This document shows, piece by piece, positions 1 through 8,882 of a DNA stretch of 64,000 nt. The DNA lies in NCBI RefSeq assembly GCF_000346485.2, contig NZ_KQ976354.1:9754341-9818340 (forward strand). The letters are read 5' to 3'. The notes under the pieces were generated by a model that ran no database searches, had not been told where the DNA came from, and saw only the letters and a list, made by a program, of their open reading frames with translations. How positions within the stretch are numbered: position 1 is the first letter of the stretch; each line of letters starts with the position of its first letter. The translations under genes were made by a program, and so were the position numbers. This DNA comes from Scytonema hofmannii PCC 7110 (lineage in GTDB: Bacteria > Cyanobacteriota > Cyanobacteriia > Cyanobacteriales > Nostocaceae).

Positions 1-65
1 AAGTCAAAAGTCAAAATAAAGATTTTATCAGCAATATTTTTTGACTTTTGACTTCTCACAACGAG

Positions 66-536
66 CTAGCTTGATGGCTGACCTACTTTTGCTTTATTAA
101 CTACAGTTGTAACACCTTTGATTTCCTTTGCCAAAGGCTCAATCTTGTTAAGTTGCTCTTGGTTTGTCACAGTTCCCGCAACTGTAACTGTTCCGTTATC
201 TTCAGCTTCAACAGTTAACTGACCGTTAGGAATGTTAGCTTCTAACTTCGTGCGAACCTCACTTTCTAGATCGTCTTCACTTCTGTTTGTAGCCTTGCCA
301 TCATTCAAAACATTGTTGCGCTCTTCACGAGCCTTGATGTCAGCATTAAGTTGGTCTCTACGAACTTGACTTTGAGCATCCTTAAGAGCCGCTTCTGTTG
401 CTTCTGGTGCTGGTGCTTGTGCTGCTTCGTTAGTATTGTTAGGTGCATCAGAACTGCTCTTGGAAACATCGGGACTACAAGCAGCTGCACCAAAAACTAA
501 AAGGGAACCAAATACGAAGGGAATAAGCTTTTTCAT
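66..536 (-). CDS. BON-domain lipoprotein
   Basis: Probable envelope lipoprotein of 156 aa. The N-terminus has two Lys, a hydrophobic stretch and a lipobox ending FGAAAC, so Cys20 would be lipidated after signal peptidase II cleavage. Residues about 25-75 are low complexity (Asn/Ala/Pro/Glu rich). Residues about 85-152 look like one BON domain, with the pattern VRTKLEAN..L.V..EDNGTVTVAGTV and a final VTTVVNKAKV. BON domains are linked to membrane or phospholipid binding in osmotic-stress proteins such as OsmY. An AAGGATTG ribosome-binding site lies about 9 bases before the ATG. It is followed by an STRR gap and a stress-type gene on the same strand; co-transcription is not shown. Confidence 0.85.
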   Translation of the reverse strand: MKKLIPFVFGSLLVFGAAACSPDVSKSSSDAPNNTNEAAQAPAPEATEAALKDAQSQVRRDQLNADIKAREERNNVLNDGKATNRSEDDLESEVRTKLEANIPNGQLTVEAEDNGTVTVAGTVTNQEQLNKIEPLAKEIKGVTTVVNKAKVGQPSS

Positions 537-547
537 CTTGAATCAAT

Positions 548-636
548 CCTTTGTTAATAGTTAATGGTTGGTGGTTAGTTGTTAGTTGTTAGTTGTTAGT
601 CGTTAATAGCTACTAACCAACAACTACTAACCACTA
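548..636. repeat. GTTAGTT-type heptamer repeats
   Basis: Imperfect tandem copies of a GTTAGTT/TTAGTGG heptamer, continuing into the inverse strand pattern ACTAACCAACAAC, so the two halves could pair as a hairpin. It belongs to the STRR class of filamentous cyanobacteria and fills the gap between two minus-strand genes. The same family recurs near 4741, 31079 and 50754. Confidence 0.75.
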
Positions 637-642
637 ACGCTC

Positions 643-1929
643 TTAAACTCTCTCGTTCCGATGGTCAACGATTATGACGGCGGGATCGTCTTTGTCGTAC
701 CCTACTCCATGTTCGGTGGAGGTGGTATTTACCACGGGTGCGTCATGACGAATATCTCTGTCAGAATCGCGGCGATGAGCACCAGTTGTATCCGCCGCAT
801 CGAAGGTATCAAACTCTTGAATACCATGACGTTTGAGAATGGTTTCCGCACGACGGACTTCATCTTCCGTACCATCCACAATAATTAGGTAGTCGCCCCT
901 GTTCAAGCGATCGTTATAGACTTTGGCGCGGTTCTCAGGAATTCCCAAACCCACAAGTCCGCCTGTGACTCCACCAGCTGCGGCACCAATTCCCGCACCA
1001 GCTGCGGTGGTTGCCAATGCTGTTGCAACTGCACCACCTGCAATCACTGGTCCAATTCCAGGAATTGCTAAAGCACCAAGACCGACTAACAAGCCGCCCA
1101 AACCGCCTAAAGCACCGCCTGTGACAGCCCCGGCTTTTGCACCCTCATCAGCCTTATTACCTTTGCCAACGTTTGTGCCGGTCAAATTAGTGTTGTGATT
1201 TCCGTCCTTACCAATCAGTGAAACCTGACTGAGAGGAAAACCAGCATCGCGCAATTCGGTGAGTGCGACTTCTGCATCTCGGCGATTGGGGAATACACCA
1301 ATTGCTCTTCTTCTGTGTATGGTGGGTACTGTACCCACTGAAGCAGGAGTAGCAACCACAGGGTTAACTGCTCCTTGCTTGTGTTCGGGGCGATCGTAAA
1401 CGGCAAACTCTTGTACTCCCCGATGGGTCAAAATATTTCTTGCTTTAGCAATTTCAGCATCAGTACCATCTATAATGACGAGATAGTCCCCTCTCTCCAA
1501 TCGCTCGTTGTAGACTCTAGCCCGTTCTTCGGGAATACCCAAGCCAATTAATGCGCCAACTATGCCACCAGTTGCTGCACCAATTCCAGCACCCGCTAAA
1601 GTTGTTGCCAGTGCAGTTGCAGTTGCTCCAGCAAGCATGATTGGACCGATTCCTGGAATAGCTAAAGTTCCTAAGCCAACTAACAATCCTGTTAAGCCGC
1701 CTAAAACTCCTCCAGAAACTGCTCCAGCTGTGGCACCTTCATCGGCTTTATTCCCAACATTTTCCCGGACTTCAGCACCTGCAATTTCATCTTTGCGATC
1801 GGCATCCCGTTTAATAACAGATACCCTGTCCATTGGAAAGCCAGTACTTCTTAATTCTTGTAAAGCGTTTTCCACTTCTTGACGGTGTGAAAATACGCCT
1901 ACAGCACGTCTATGTACACCTACAACCAT
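643..1929 (-). CDS. duplicated-domain general stress protein, low-temperature-induced type
   Basis: A 428-aa protein made of two homologous halves (residues about 5-185 and 205-385). Each half starts with a short alpha/beta segment (RRAVGVFSHRQEVENAL; RRAIGVFPNRRDAEVAL), continues with a Gly/Ala-rich glycine-zipper-like stretch (GLLVGLGTLAIPGIGPI) and ends with GDYL(V/I)I(I/V)DGT plus HRG(V/I)QEF. This organisation matches cyanobacterial proteins annotated as low-temperature-induced or general stress proteins. Function is unknown; the glycine zipper suggests membrane association (inference). The tail after about residue 385 is polar. The ATG is preceded by GAGGTAAGAGGGC. Positions 1930-2209 upstream hold no gene and presumably its promoter. 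Confidence 0.75.
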   Translation of the reverse strand: MVVGVHRRAVGVFSHRQEVENALQELRSTGFPMDRVSVIKRDADRKDEIAGAEVRENVGNKADEGATAGAVSGGVLGGLTGLLVGLGTLAIPGIGPIMLAGATATALATTLAGAGIGAATGGIVGALIGLGIPEERARVYNERLERGDYLVIIDGTDAEIAKARNILTHRGVQEFAVYDRPEHKQGAVNPVVATPASVGTVPTIHRRRAIGVFPNRRDAEVALTELRDAGFPLSQVSLIGKDGNHNTNLTGTNVGKGNKADEGAKAGAVTGGALGGLGGLLVGLGALAIPGIGPVIAGGAVATALATTAAGAGIGAAAGGVTGGLVGLGIPENRAKVYNDRLNRGDYLIIVDGTEDEVRRAETILKRHGIQEFDTFDAADTTGAHRRDSDRDIRHDAPVVNTTSTEHGVGYDKDDPAVIIVDHRNERV

Positions 1930-2209
1930 GCCCTCTTACCTCAATAAGAAACAACTTTAATTGGCAGATTTTTTTAATGCTATTAATTCTATTTCTACAG
2001 ATTTTTCTTTAATTTCCATCAATCCCTTGGAATAAATTTTATATCTATCAGGAGTATTAGCTTTATCGCTTTATACAACGAGTTAAGAAAAGTTAAGAAA
2101 GTGAGAAGTGTTTTTTTAATTTGTAATAGAGATGCAATCATACAACAATTTCTGAGTAAAAAATAGTATAAGAGATGTGTAATCTTATAAAAATGCTTTT
2201 GTTATAGAT

Positions 2210-2440
2210 ATGCAACAAAGACCTGAAGATTGGTGGGTTGAAATTATGACAACTAAGCCGCACTGTATTTATTATTTTGGTCCTTTTTTAAATCGTGAAG
2301 AGGCAGTTATTGCTTACTCTGGCTATGTTGAAGATTTAAACGATGAAGGAGCACAAGGAATTGTTGTCGTTATTAAACGCTGTGCGCCTGAAGGTTTGAC
2401 AATATGTGATGAAGATGATGATGAAAAAGAGATTAATTAA
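2210..2440 (+). CDS. DUF1816 small protein
   Basis: A 76-aa acidic protein with the cyanobacterial DUF1816 pattern: WWVEIMTTKPHCIYYFGPF followed by an EEA..A..GYVEDL segment and an acidic tail. Function is unknown. Members are short, cytosolic and nearly restricted to cyanobacteria. No clear ribosome-binding site precedes the ATG. The TAA stop is the first three bases of a dispersed repeat that recurs at 61773, so the repeat element abuts or supplies the stop. Confidence 0.8.
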   Translation: MQQRPEDWWVEIMTTKPHCIYYFGPFLNREEAVIAYSGYVEDLNDEGAQGIVVVIKRCAPEGLTICDEDDDEKEIN

Positions 2441-2473
2441 GTAAGTCGGCACAATTAAAGTTAACTAGTTAGG
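2438..2473. repeat. dispersed 36-bp repeat, copy 1
   Basis: Begins TAAGTAAGTCGGCACAATT and differs at only two positions from 61773-61808; looser similarity continues for about 20 bases. Probably the end of an inactive mobile element; no transposase is nearby. Confidence 0.6.
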
Positions 2474-2640
2474 CTCGTAATTTGTCATTTGTCAAGATTT
2501 ACGGTGTGTTTATACTGTGTAATATGGTTCTGTTTTTCCAATTAGCTACTTAAGAGAATAGCAAAACTTATTCCTTGACAAGGCTTATCCTAGATTTTTG
2601 GTAAATATTTTTATTACCAGTAAGCTTTAAGAATCACATT

Positions 2641-2731
2641 CAATACTTGTGGTTTAACGATAGTTAAAGTTCAAAAACCCGGTTTCTTCAAGAAACCGGG
2701 TTTCTCATTTTTGCTTAACCGAACAGTATTG
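2641..2731. mobile_element. MITE-like element with CAATACT/AGTATTG ends and central hairpin
   Basis: A 91-bp element beginning CAATACTTG and ending ACAGTATTG. Inside, 2675-2703 is a perfect 14-bp stem (AAACCCGGTTTCTT and its complement) around a single base. Related elements with the same ends lie at 15621, 29436, 29878 and 56048. It has no coding capacity. The rest of the gap 2441-2919 holds only an STRR at 2834. Confidence 0.65.
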
Positions 2732-2833
2732 GAATCGCATTTATCGGAAAGTACAATCATCATATTGTTCCTACCTTCCATTTCCTATTTTTCAGTAGTC
2801 CTCATGAACTGTGTAAACTAGAGGATATAAAAA

Positions 2834-2875
2834 TGGTCACTGGTCACTGGTCACTGGTCACTGGTCACTGGTCAC
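2834..2875. repeat. six TGGTCAC heptamers
   Basis: Six exact copies of TGGTCAC. It is open in the frame of the next gene and would add VTGHWSL residues, but it is a typical intergenic STRR and is treated as non-coding. Confidence 0.85.
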
Positions 2876-2919
2876 TTTCAACTGGCACAACTAACATTCA
2901 AAAAACTGAGGTAGGACAA

Positions 2920-3546
2920 ATGTATCCCCCAAAACAGCGACAAAGATTGCTTTTTACCCTTTCATCTGTGATGACTGGGGTAACTCTTCTAGCTACAATG
3001 GGAGTTTACATGACTCTAAAAGGTTTACAGCCACAAGTGGAATCGGTCAAGCATTCTTTACAAGGCAAATTAGTCGTTGAGTCAGACACCTCACAACTAC
3101 CTGTAGATACATCTGTTCCGCCAACAGAAACACATATATCTATCTCAGAATCAGAAGACTCACTAGCACCACCAGCAATGGAACAGCAAAACGAACCGGG
3201 AAAAAACCTTGGTGGTGTCAATTGGCAAGGGAAGAACTTGCAAGGCATGAAACTGCATCACGCGCATTTAGGCGGTGCCAATCTTGAAAATGCCGATTTA
3301 AGAAATGTTGATTTAAGCGGTGCAACCCTTGCTGGTGCCAATCTTGCCAATTCTAACTTAAGCGGTGTTAATTTAAGCAACGCAAATCTCAGTGGTGCGA
3401 ATCTTGACAATGCTAATCTGAGCAATGCTAATCTGAGTAGTGCCGACTTAAGAGGAGCTAATCTTGATGATGCTAACCTTGAGGGAGCTCGTTTAAAAGG
3501 AACTCTTTTAGATGGTGCTAACCTCAATGGTGCAAGTTTACCGTAG
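2920..3546 (+). CDS. membrane-anchored pentapeptide-repeat protein
   Basis: I start at the ATG at 2920, preceded by GAGG, rather than at 2833: the upstream 29 codons are an STRR. The 208-aa protein has an N-terminal membrane segment (about residues 9-28, LLFTLSSVMTGVTLLATMGV), a polar Ser/Thr/Glu linker, then about 20 A(N/D)L-type pentapeptide units from residue about 105 to the end. Pentapeptides fold as a right-handed quadrilateral beta helix. The topology suggests a helix on the lumenal or periplasmic side. Function is unknown. It sits upstream of another pentapeptide gene. Confidence 0.85.
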   Translation: MYPPKQRQRLLFTLSSVMTGVTLLATMGVYMTLKGLQPQVESVKHSLQGKLVVESDTSQLPVDTSVPPTETHISISESEDSLAPPAMEQQNEPGKNLGGVNWQGKNLQGMKLHHAHLGGANLENADLRNVDLSGATLAGANLANSNLSGVNLSNANLSGANLDNANLSNANLSSADLRGANLDDANLEGARLKGTLLDGANLNGASLP

Positions 3547-3715
3547 GGCAATCTATATGCAGCCAGCTTTTGTCTTGTAGCTGTGACTAATGTCACTTGG
3601 GTGCAAGACACGTATCACTTTCCCCTTATTTGTTTATCTCTTAGGTTGAAGTGAAATAAATTATTTTAATCGAAAGACATAAACCAACCTAAATAGGGGT
3701 TGTAGGGGAACTATT

Positions 3716-3862
3716 ATGTTTGAAAAATTACTGCTAGCTGCGACCTTAACCTTTGCCCTAAGTTTATTTGCAGAACTAAGCTTGTCTTCTTCATGGCAAA
3801 CGGCTAGAGGAAGAACCGATCAAAGTCAAACTGTTATCACTTTGACGCCGCATAAAAATTAA
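3716..3862 (+). CDS. small secreted or membrane protein, 48 aa
   Basis: A short ORF between two pentapeptide genes. It starts with ATG after an AGGGGA ribosome-binding site. The N-terminus MFEKLLLAATLTFALSLFA is signal-like, followed by a polar tail rich in Ser, Thr and Gln ending TPHKN. I do not recognise a family. The ribosome-binding site, hydrophobic N-terminus and position favour a real gene; length and lack of a family keep confidence moderate. Confidence 0.5.
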   Translation: MFEKLLLAATLTFALSLFAELSLSSSWQTARGRTDQSQTVITLTPHKN

Positions 3863-3965
3863 ACAAGTACTTTTACGGCAGTATAACTGCTGAGAGTACA
3901 CAGAAATTATAAACCATTTTCCTGATTTTGAACTAGTCAGGAAAAGATGCACGCGATCTTCGCAT

Positions 3966-4739
3966 ATGAAAAGCCAAATTTTAGCCACAACCGCATTTTT
4001 AACTATTCTCACCCTCAGCCAAACTGCCCAAGCAGCAAATCCCGAACATCTCAGACAATTACTTGCTAGCAAAAAATGTTCGGCTTGCGATCTATCTGGT
4101 GCTGGTTTGGTCATGGCTGACTTATCAGGGGCAGATTTGAACGGAGCAAATCTTGCAGGGGCTAACCTCAGCCGTGCTAACTTAATTGGTGCCGATTTAA
4201 GAAATGCTAACTTGAGCGGTGCTAGTTTCTTTGGTGCTAACCTGAGTGCTGCCAAACTCACTGGAGCAAGTTTAGTGGGTACCGATTTAAGACACAGCTA
4301 TCTTTATAATGCAGAGTTAACTAGTACAGATCTCAACAGTGCTAACGTGCAAGGCGCGACAGGCATACCCTTACAAAGTGCTAAACCAGAAGAATTTTAT
4401 GCCTGGGGTGTAGCAGAAGCACAGAAAGGGAACCATCAGGCAGCTATTGACTATTTTAGTCAGGCGATCGCAACCAAACCCGATTATGCTGGTGCGTATC
4501 TTGCTCGTGGTATAGCCCGCTATCAAAGCATGGACAGACAAGGCGCATTCCAAGATGCCCAAGTTGCAGACAAGTTATTTACGTCTGAAAAGAATGCTGC
4601 AGGAATGCAAACAGCGCAGGCATTTATCAAAGAATTACAAACGCCTTACACCGATCCTGCACTCAAACCAGCTAAACCCACTTTTGTTGATTTTGTAGGG
4701 AGTATTGGTTCTCTCTTACTACAATTTTTGCCATTTTAA
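3966..4739 (+). CDS. secreted pentapeptide-repeat protein with TPR domain
   Basis: A 257-aa protein with a cleavable signal peptide (MKSQILATTAFLTILTLSQ, cut after AQA), then a CSACDLSGAGL motif that leads into about 15 pentapeptides (residues 45-135). A TPR-like pair follows (AWGVAEAQKGNHQAAIDYF; AGAYLARGIARYQSM) at residues 145-210. The C-terminal 20 residues are hydrophobic (VGSIGSLLLQFLPF). This combination suggests a periplasmic or thylakoid-lumen scaffold (inference). It is third in a same-strand run with the genes at 2920 and 3716; the roughly 100-bp gaps leave operon status open. Confidence 0.8.
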   Translation: MKSQILATTAFLTILTLSQTAQAANPEHLRQLLASKKCSACDLSGAGLVMADLSGADLNGANLAGANLSRANLIGADLRNANLSGASFFGANLSAAKLTGASLVGTDLRHSYLYNAELTSTDLNSANVQGATGIPLQSAKPEEFYAWGVAEAQKGNHQAAIDYFSQAIATKPDYAGAYLARGIARYQSMDRQGAFQDAQVADKLFTSEKNAAGMQTAQAFIKELQTPYTDPALKPAKPTFVDFVGSIGSLLLQFLPF

Positions 4740-4740
4740 A

Positions 4741-4787
4741 ATTGGTTAGTGGTTAGTGGTTAGTGGTTAGTTGTTGTAGTTGTTGTA
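4741..4787. repeat. TTAGTGG/GTTGTAG heptamer repeats
   Basis: GGTTAGTGGTTAGTGG followed by GTTGTAGTTGTAG units between the pentapeptide-TPR gene and the TenA-like gene. Same STRR family as at 548 and 50754. Confidence 0.7.
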
Positions 4788-4845
4788 GGATGGGCATTGC
4801 CCACCAAAAGTTAAAAGTATTTGTATGTACTTGACTAAAAAGCGA

Positions 4846-5478
4846 ATGACTCTTTCTAGTAATTTGTGGGAAGCCAATCAAGATATAGCCCAAGCTTGTC
4901 TTCAGCATCCTTTTGTCCAAGGTATAGGGGATGGTACACTTGCTCGTCAAAAATTTGCCTACTATGTCGGACAAGATGCCTTTTTCTTGGAAGCTTTTGC
5001 TCGTGCTTACAGCATAGCTGCAGCTAAAGTCCCCAACTTTTCGGATTTTCTTACGTTTCACTCCTTAGCAACTGGAGTTTTACAAGAACTCAAGTTACAT
5101 GAAGGATATGCTGCTCAGTGGAAAATCGATTTACGTTGTATAAAACCAGGAGGAGCAACCCGTCGTTACACAGATTTTTTATTATCAACTGCTTGGAGTG
5201 GGGATGTAGGTTTAACTGCTGCTGCTATGTCCCCTTGTATGGGTTTGTATGCTTTTTTAGGCAAACAACTAGCTCTTCATGGTATTCCCAGCCATCAATA
5301 TGCAGGTTGGATTCGTACTTACAGTAGCGATGACTTTTTACCGCTAACACAACAATTAGAAAGTTTGGTTGACAGTTACGCCACTCATACAGCATTGGTA
5401 GAGTCAACTTATCGCTATGCCATGTTTTGCGAACAAGATTTTTTTCAAGCAGCATGGAGCTATGGCAGTGAACAGTGA
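4846..5478 (+). CDS. TenA-like thiaminase II family protein
   Basis: TenA/PQQC-like helical bundle. I start at the second ATG (MTLSSNLWEANQDIAQAC) because family members begin there; 4825 is possible. Recognisable elements are HPFVQGIGDGTL, FAYYVGQDAFFL, the segment SPCMGLYAFLGKQLA with the cysteine expected of thiaminase II, and the C-terminal FCEQDFFQAAWSY. Thiaminase II hydrolyses aminopyrimidine forms to salvage thiamin HMP; some cyanobacterial members may act on other substrates. No thiamin gene or TPP riboswitch is nearby. The last residues (GSEQ) run into an AGTGACC repeat. Confidence 0.8.
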   Translation: MTLSSNLWEANQDIAQACLQHPFVQGIGDGTLARQKFAYYVGQDAFFLEAFARAYSIAAAKVPNFSDFLTFHSLATGVLQELKLHEGYAAQWKIDLRCIKPGGATRRYTDFLLSTAWSGDVGLTAAAMSPCMGLYAFLGKQLALHGIPSHQYAGWIRTYSSDDFLPLTQQLESLVDSYATHTALVESTYRYAMFCEQDFFQAAWSYGSEQ

Positions 5479-5494
5479 CCAGTGACCAGTGACC
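5474..5494. repeat. three AGTGACC heptamers
   Basis: Tandem AGTGACC units overlapping the stop codon of the TenA-like gene. The rest of 5495-5779 has no gene, clear terminator or repeat that I can see. Confidence 0.7.
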
Positions 5495-5779
5495 ACTTAA
5501 CCATTTTTATAAATTTAATTGTTTTTTATCTCAATAAAGTAATTTAAGAAGAGTTATAAAATAACAATATCTGTGCTGTCATTAAAGCATATGACAAGGC
5601 TTGTTCCTTAACAAATCAGCATTATGGAGTTGTTCAGAAATGACTGTGTTGGACTTGCGGTGATGGTAATTTTATAGTAAATAATGACAATATTTGTCAG
5701 ACTCACACATTGTAACACAATTAACTTATAGAGTATGTTGTCCGAGGTTGACTGCAAAGGTTTATATGACGATCGCGCA

Positions 5780-6199
5780 ATGGAAGTAAATGAATTGTTG
5801 AGACGCTATCAGGAAGGAGAGAGGGATTTTAAGGGTGTCATCCTGATAGGCTGTTACTTAACAGAAATCAATCTGAGCGGAGCTAATTTACAAAGAGCTT
5901 CTCTAAGTGAGGTTGATTTAAGCAGAGCAAATTTGGTAGGTACCGATCTCACAGAAGCATCTCTAATCAGAGCCAAATTAACTGGAGCTAACCTAACTGG
6001 TGCTAATCTGAGTGGAGCTAATCTTTTTGAAGCTAAGCTCACAGGGGCGACACTTGATGGCGCAGAATTAAAAATGGCGGATTTGATAGATGCAGATTTT
6101 ACGGCAGCAAGTTTACAGGGAGCCAATCTGTACGGGGCATACATGATGGGAACTTTGTTACAGGGCGTAATTATGCCAGATGGGACAATTCACTGCTAG
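5780..6199 (+). CDS. cytosolic pentapeptide-repeat protein
   Basis: Starts MEVNELLRRYQEGERDF, the usual N-terminus of short cyanobacterial pentapeptide proteins, so I prefer 5780 to the upstream ATG at 5735 (which would give 154 aa). About 20 consecutive A(N/D/K)L-type pentapeptides follow, and it ends with LLQGVIMPDGTIHC. There is no signal peptide or membrane segment. The ELLxxYxxGxRxF leader is common in this family, but its function is unknown. It is separate from the pentapeptide genes at 2920 and 3966. Confidence 0.8.
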   Translation: MEVNELLRRYQEGERDFKGVILIGCYLTEINLSGANLQRASLSEVDLSRANLVGTDLTEASLIRAKLTGANLTGANLSGANLFEAKLTGATLDGAELKMADLIDADFTAASLQGANLYGAYMMGTLLQGVIMPDGTIHC

Positions 6200-6230
6200 A
6201 TCGCTGGTACAGGTTTGAAAAAGTTGCAAA

Positions 6231-6300
6231 AAACCAGGTTTCTCCTTGCTGCAAAGTAGAGACTAAGCATGCCTAGTCTCTACAAAGAAACCGGGTTTTT
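6231..6300. repeat. nested palindrome related to the GAAACCGGGTTT hairpins
   Basis: Outer arms AAACCAGGTTTCT and AGAAACCGGGTTT flank a second hairpin, GTAGAGACTA with its complement TAGTCTCTAC. The outer arms resemble the central hairpins at 2675, 15650, 48827 and 56074. It could form a long stem-loop downstream of the pentapeptide gene, but lacks a clean T-tract. Confidence 0.55.
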
Positions 6301-6440
6301 GTGATTTCTGTATTCGGCGCTTTAGCACATCTTTTCATAAATTCGTAGCGTTTTGGTTCGTAGTTGCGTTTTAGCGCTAAAGCGCAACTACAAACGATTT
6401 TTACAATCTTTATTTCGTTATCAACCTGTAAAATTAAATA

Positions 6441-6571
6441 CTATAGGAATCATAAATGATTTATGAAAAAATCTCAGTACTGTAGGGTGGGCTATACCGC
6501 ACACATAAAGCTTGTGGTGGGCTTTAGCCCTACCTACGTATATTTCAAAAATTAAATAAAAGTCCTATAAG
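6441..6571. mobile_element. MITE-like element with imperfect terminal repeats
   Basis: About 131 bp, starting CTATAGGAATCATAAATG and ending AAAAGTCCTATAAG; the ends are imperfect inverse complements over about 27 bp. The interior holds GGTGGGCT...AGCCCTACCTA palindromic blocks. A decayed partial relative appears at 61840-61900. No ORF. Confidence 0.45.
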
Positions 6572-6648
6572 ATCTTATTCCCTAGGAATTCCGTAGGATT
6601 AACCTACAGGTGAGAACTGTATAGTTCCAAGCTTGTAATTGTTGATAG

Positions 6649-6825
6649 ATGCTCCCTTTCAATAAAACTTATTTCAACTGTTTAACCATAAAAGAAACAC
6701 TCACTTTAGACGAGAGAGTGCTCTGTTGCAGCTATTGTGGCTTTATTTTCGATAGAAATGTTGTGGTAGAGATAAGAAAGCGCTGCAATCAACTTGAAAA
6801 CTATTCGTTTGTATCCGCTAGTTAG
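6649..6825 (+). pseudogene. 58-aa ORF resembling a TnpB zinc-ribbon remnant
   Basis: A short ORF closed by a stop immediately upstream. Its middle reads LDERVLCCSYCGFIFDRNVVVEI, which resembles the C-terminal zinc ribbon and DRDxNAAxNI motif of IS200/IS605 TnpB proteins. The second CxxC pair and most of the protein are missing. I read it as a decayed TnpB tail, not a functional gene; a chance ORF is possible. The remainder of the gap 6200-6857 is explained by the two repeats listed. Confidence 0.3.
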
Positions 6826-6857
6826 ATGGTGAGATTTTTAGAGATAACTTGTCAACT

Positions 6858-7193
6858 TCACTCCTCGTTACCTTCAGTACTTTGCAGAACCATTTCAAAA
6901 TTCATTCTTTGTTCTACGTTACGTAAAAAATAACCACTAATCATGGCGGAGGCAAGCAGACGACCTAAATGTTCGCGGTTAGTAGTGATGGTAACTCCAA
7001 AGTGCTCTGAAGGTAAGTTCCCTAATATTCCCATAATATTACGCTCCATAGCTTGGAAAACTTCTGGAGAAGAAGGTTGGGATAGCTGGCTAACTGTATC
7101 TGGGCATAGAGATTTGACATATTGCAATAACAGATTGCCTGTTTCTGACTCACCGTTAAAGAATTCTGAAACTCGGTTAGATGGGTTACTCAC
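6858..7193 (-). CDS. DUF760 family protein
   Basis: A 111-aa protein beginning at a GTG that sits 5 bases after a strong AAGGAGGT ribosome-binding site; this decides the start over the ATG at 7217. The sequence SNPSNRVSEFF, LLLQYVKSLCPDTVSQL, VFQAMERNIMGILGNLP and LASAMISGYFLRN matches the DUF760 pattern of cyanobacteria and plastids. Function is not established. It has no signal peptide. The gene lies downstream of the sigma factor on the same strand but about 200 bp away, with an STRR between, so it is probably separately transcribed. Confidence 0.85.
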   Translation of the reverse strand: MSNPSNRVSEFFNGESETGNLLLQYVKSLCPDTVSQLSQPSSPEVFQAMERNIMGILGNLPSEHFGVTITTNREHLGRLLASAMISGYFLRNVEQRMNFEMVLQSTEGNEE

Positions 7194-7363
7194 TGTTACC
7201 TCCTTCAAATACCACAACTGTGGTCAAAATTACTTAGGTCACGATTGCCTGTTTAGGTTTAGACAATGCTTTCGCTTCGTATGTTCCTATCATCTAATGT
7301 AACAAGTAAGTTTTCGTTTGGAAGTCGTTGTAACCGTACCAAGAGTAACGGGTTTTTCACCTC

Positions 7364-7404
7364 CAGTGACCAGTGACCACTGACCAGTGACCACTGACCA
7401 GTGA
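7364..7404. repeat. AGTGACC/ACTGACC heptamers
   Basis: Alternating AGTGACC and ACTGACC units ending at the stop codon of the sigma factor gene. STRR class. Confidence 0.75.
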
Positions 7405-8361
7405 CTAACTTGCTAAGTATTCATTCATACCAACTTTGGATTTGCGGAGTTTACTCAGGGCTTCTCTCTCAATTTGCCGGACTCGTTCGCGGCTGATGTT
7501 AAGAATTTCACCAATTCTGGAGAGTGTCAGCGCTTGTCCATCCTTTAACCCAAATCGTAGGGATAAAACTTCTCTTTGTTGTGGTGTCAGTTCCGCCATA
7601 AGACTTTCCAAATCCTTAGATAAGGATGATTGGGTAACAAAGTCTTCTGGAGACGTTCCTGGATCTTCCAGCATTTCCCCTAGTTCTGTATCGTAGTTAT
7701 CACCCAATCGCAAATCTAAGGATAATGGTAACCTTGCTTTTTCGAGATACTCTCGCACTTGTCTTGGAGTTAGTTCTAATTCTTGGGCTAGTTCAGAAGC
7801 TGTGGGCGCACGTCCCAATCTTTGGGATAAGTGACGCTGTGCTTTCTTGATTTTATTGAGCTTTTCTGTTATGTGAATGGGCAATCTGATGGTACGCCCT
7901 TTTTCTGCGATCGCACGAGTGATAGCTTGACGTATCCACCAATAAGCGTAGGTAGAGAACCTGTATCCTTTTGTGGGGTCAAATTTTTCTACACCCCGTT
8001 GCATTCCTATGCTACCTTCTTGTATTAGGTCAAGCAAATCAACATTGCGCTTAATATATTTTTTAGCTACAGACACAACAAGTCGCAAATTGGCCTCCAC
8101 CATCTTGCGTTTCGCTACCTCGCCGTCTGCTATGGCTTCGTTCAACTCTGTGGGGTCTAGTTGTGTCGCCTTTGCCCACTCTTCTAGAGATGGTTGACGA
8201 TTTAACTGAGTGGCTAAAGATTCCCTGATTTCATGTAATGCTGTTGAACGTTGTACTTGCTTTCCATAAAATATTTCTTCCTCGTGCGACAGGAGTGGCA
8301 CTTTGCCAATCTCACGTAAGTAAGTCCGCACTAGGTCTGTAGCTGTCTGAGCGGTCTTCAT
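7405..8361 (-). CDS. group 2 RNA polymerase sigma factor (RpoD/SigA-like)
   Basis: A 318-aa sigma-70 factor without the large SigA N-terminal region. Region 1.2 is [16 protein letters not shown]; region 2 contains [32 protein letters not shown] and [16 protein letters not shown]; region 3 is [13 protein letters not shown]; region 4 is [15 protein letters not shown] followed by the helix-turn-helix [15 protein letters not shown]. It resembles the SigB/SigD/SigE group of cyanobacteria, but I cannot choose a member without alignment. Group 2 sigmas are non-essential and handle carbon, nitrogen, light or stress shifts. No anti-sigma gene is adjacent. Confidence 0.9.
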   Translation of the reverse strand: MKTAQTATDLVRTYLREIGKVPLLSHEEEIFYGKQVQRSTALHEIRESLATQLNRQPSLEEWAKATQLDPTELNEAIADGEVAKRKMVEANLRLVVSVAKKYIKRNVDLLDLIQEGSIGMQRGVEKFDPTKGYRFSTYAYWWIRQAITRAIAEKGRTIRLPIHITEKLNKIKKAQRHLSQRLGRAPTASELAQELELTPRQVREYLEKARLPLSLDLRLGDNYDTELGEMLEDPGTSPEDFVTQSSLSKDLESLMAELTPQQREVLSLRFGLKDGQALTLSRIGEILNISRERVRQIEREALSKLRKSKVGMNEYLAS

Positions 8362-8882
8362 GGCGCTACTCTTTTTTGTGATAATTGGGGTTTAATAGTG
8401 GGGGTTAGAACTGATAGATGCCTTTTAGAAGGTTACTTCCGGTGTTATTCACACCGAAACTTATATTGTGATTCGCAACTGACGCACAAGGACTGTTCTG
8501 CGGCTATTGGTCATCATATTTTGGTTCTTAACTGCAAAAAATTACAGAGATTTTCCATTTTTTACAAGTATCTACAGTTAGATATTAAAGTCACTAAGTA
8601 AACACTTTTTATTTTTTATTATTAATTACTGTAACATTTATGATAACTGCTTGGCTAGCTGTCAGTCCAAATTTCTTTTACATACAGGTCATCTAAGCCT
8701 AATATCCTCCTCATAGGATTTATAACCTTATCTAATAAATCTATCTTGAAAAAGAAAAATTTATAAGATTTTTAAAAAAAATTCAAGATCGACTATGAGT
8801 ATTTCTCTATTGTATTTATTTAATTTTTACTTAAAATTACGGTTAATGCGGAAAGGGATTAGGGGGACAAGGTAGAATTTTC
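8362..8882. other. 521-bp gap upstream of the sigma factor
   Basis: No convincing gene or structured RNA. It is AT-rich after 8600 and presumably carries the sigma-factor promoter near 8362-8480. The 67-aa plus-strand ORF here has no family features. Confidence 0.4.

Noticed and set aside
661-1882. Plus-strand Pro/Ala-rich ORFs at 661-888, 923-1198 and 1562-1882
   Set aside because: They are antisense shadows of the Gly/Ala-rich stress protein on the minus strand and have no family features.
2833-2919. N-terminal extension of the pentapeptide gene (VTGHWSL repeats)
   Set aside because: It is six TGGTCAC heptamers read in frame. The ATG at 2920 has a GAGG ribosome-binding site and a membrane segment right after it.
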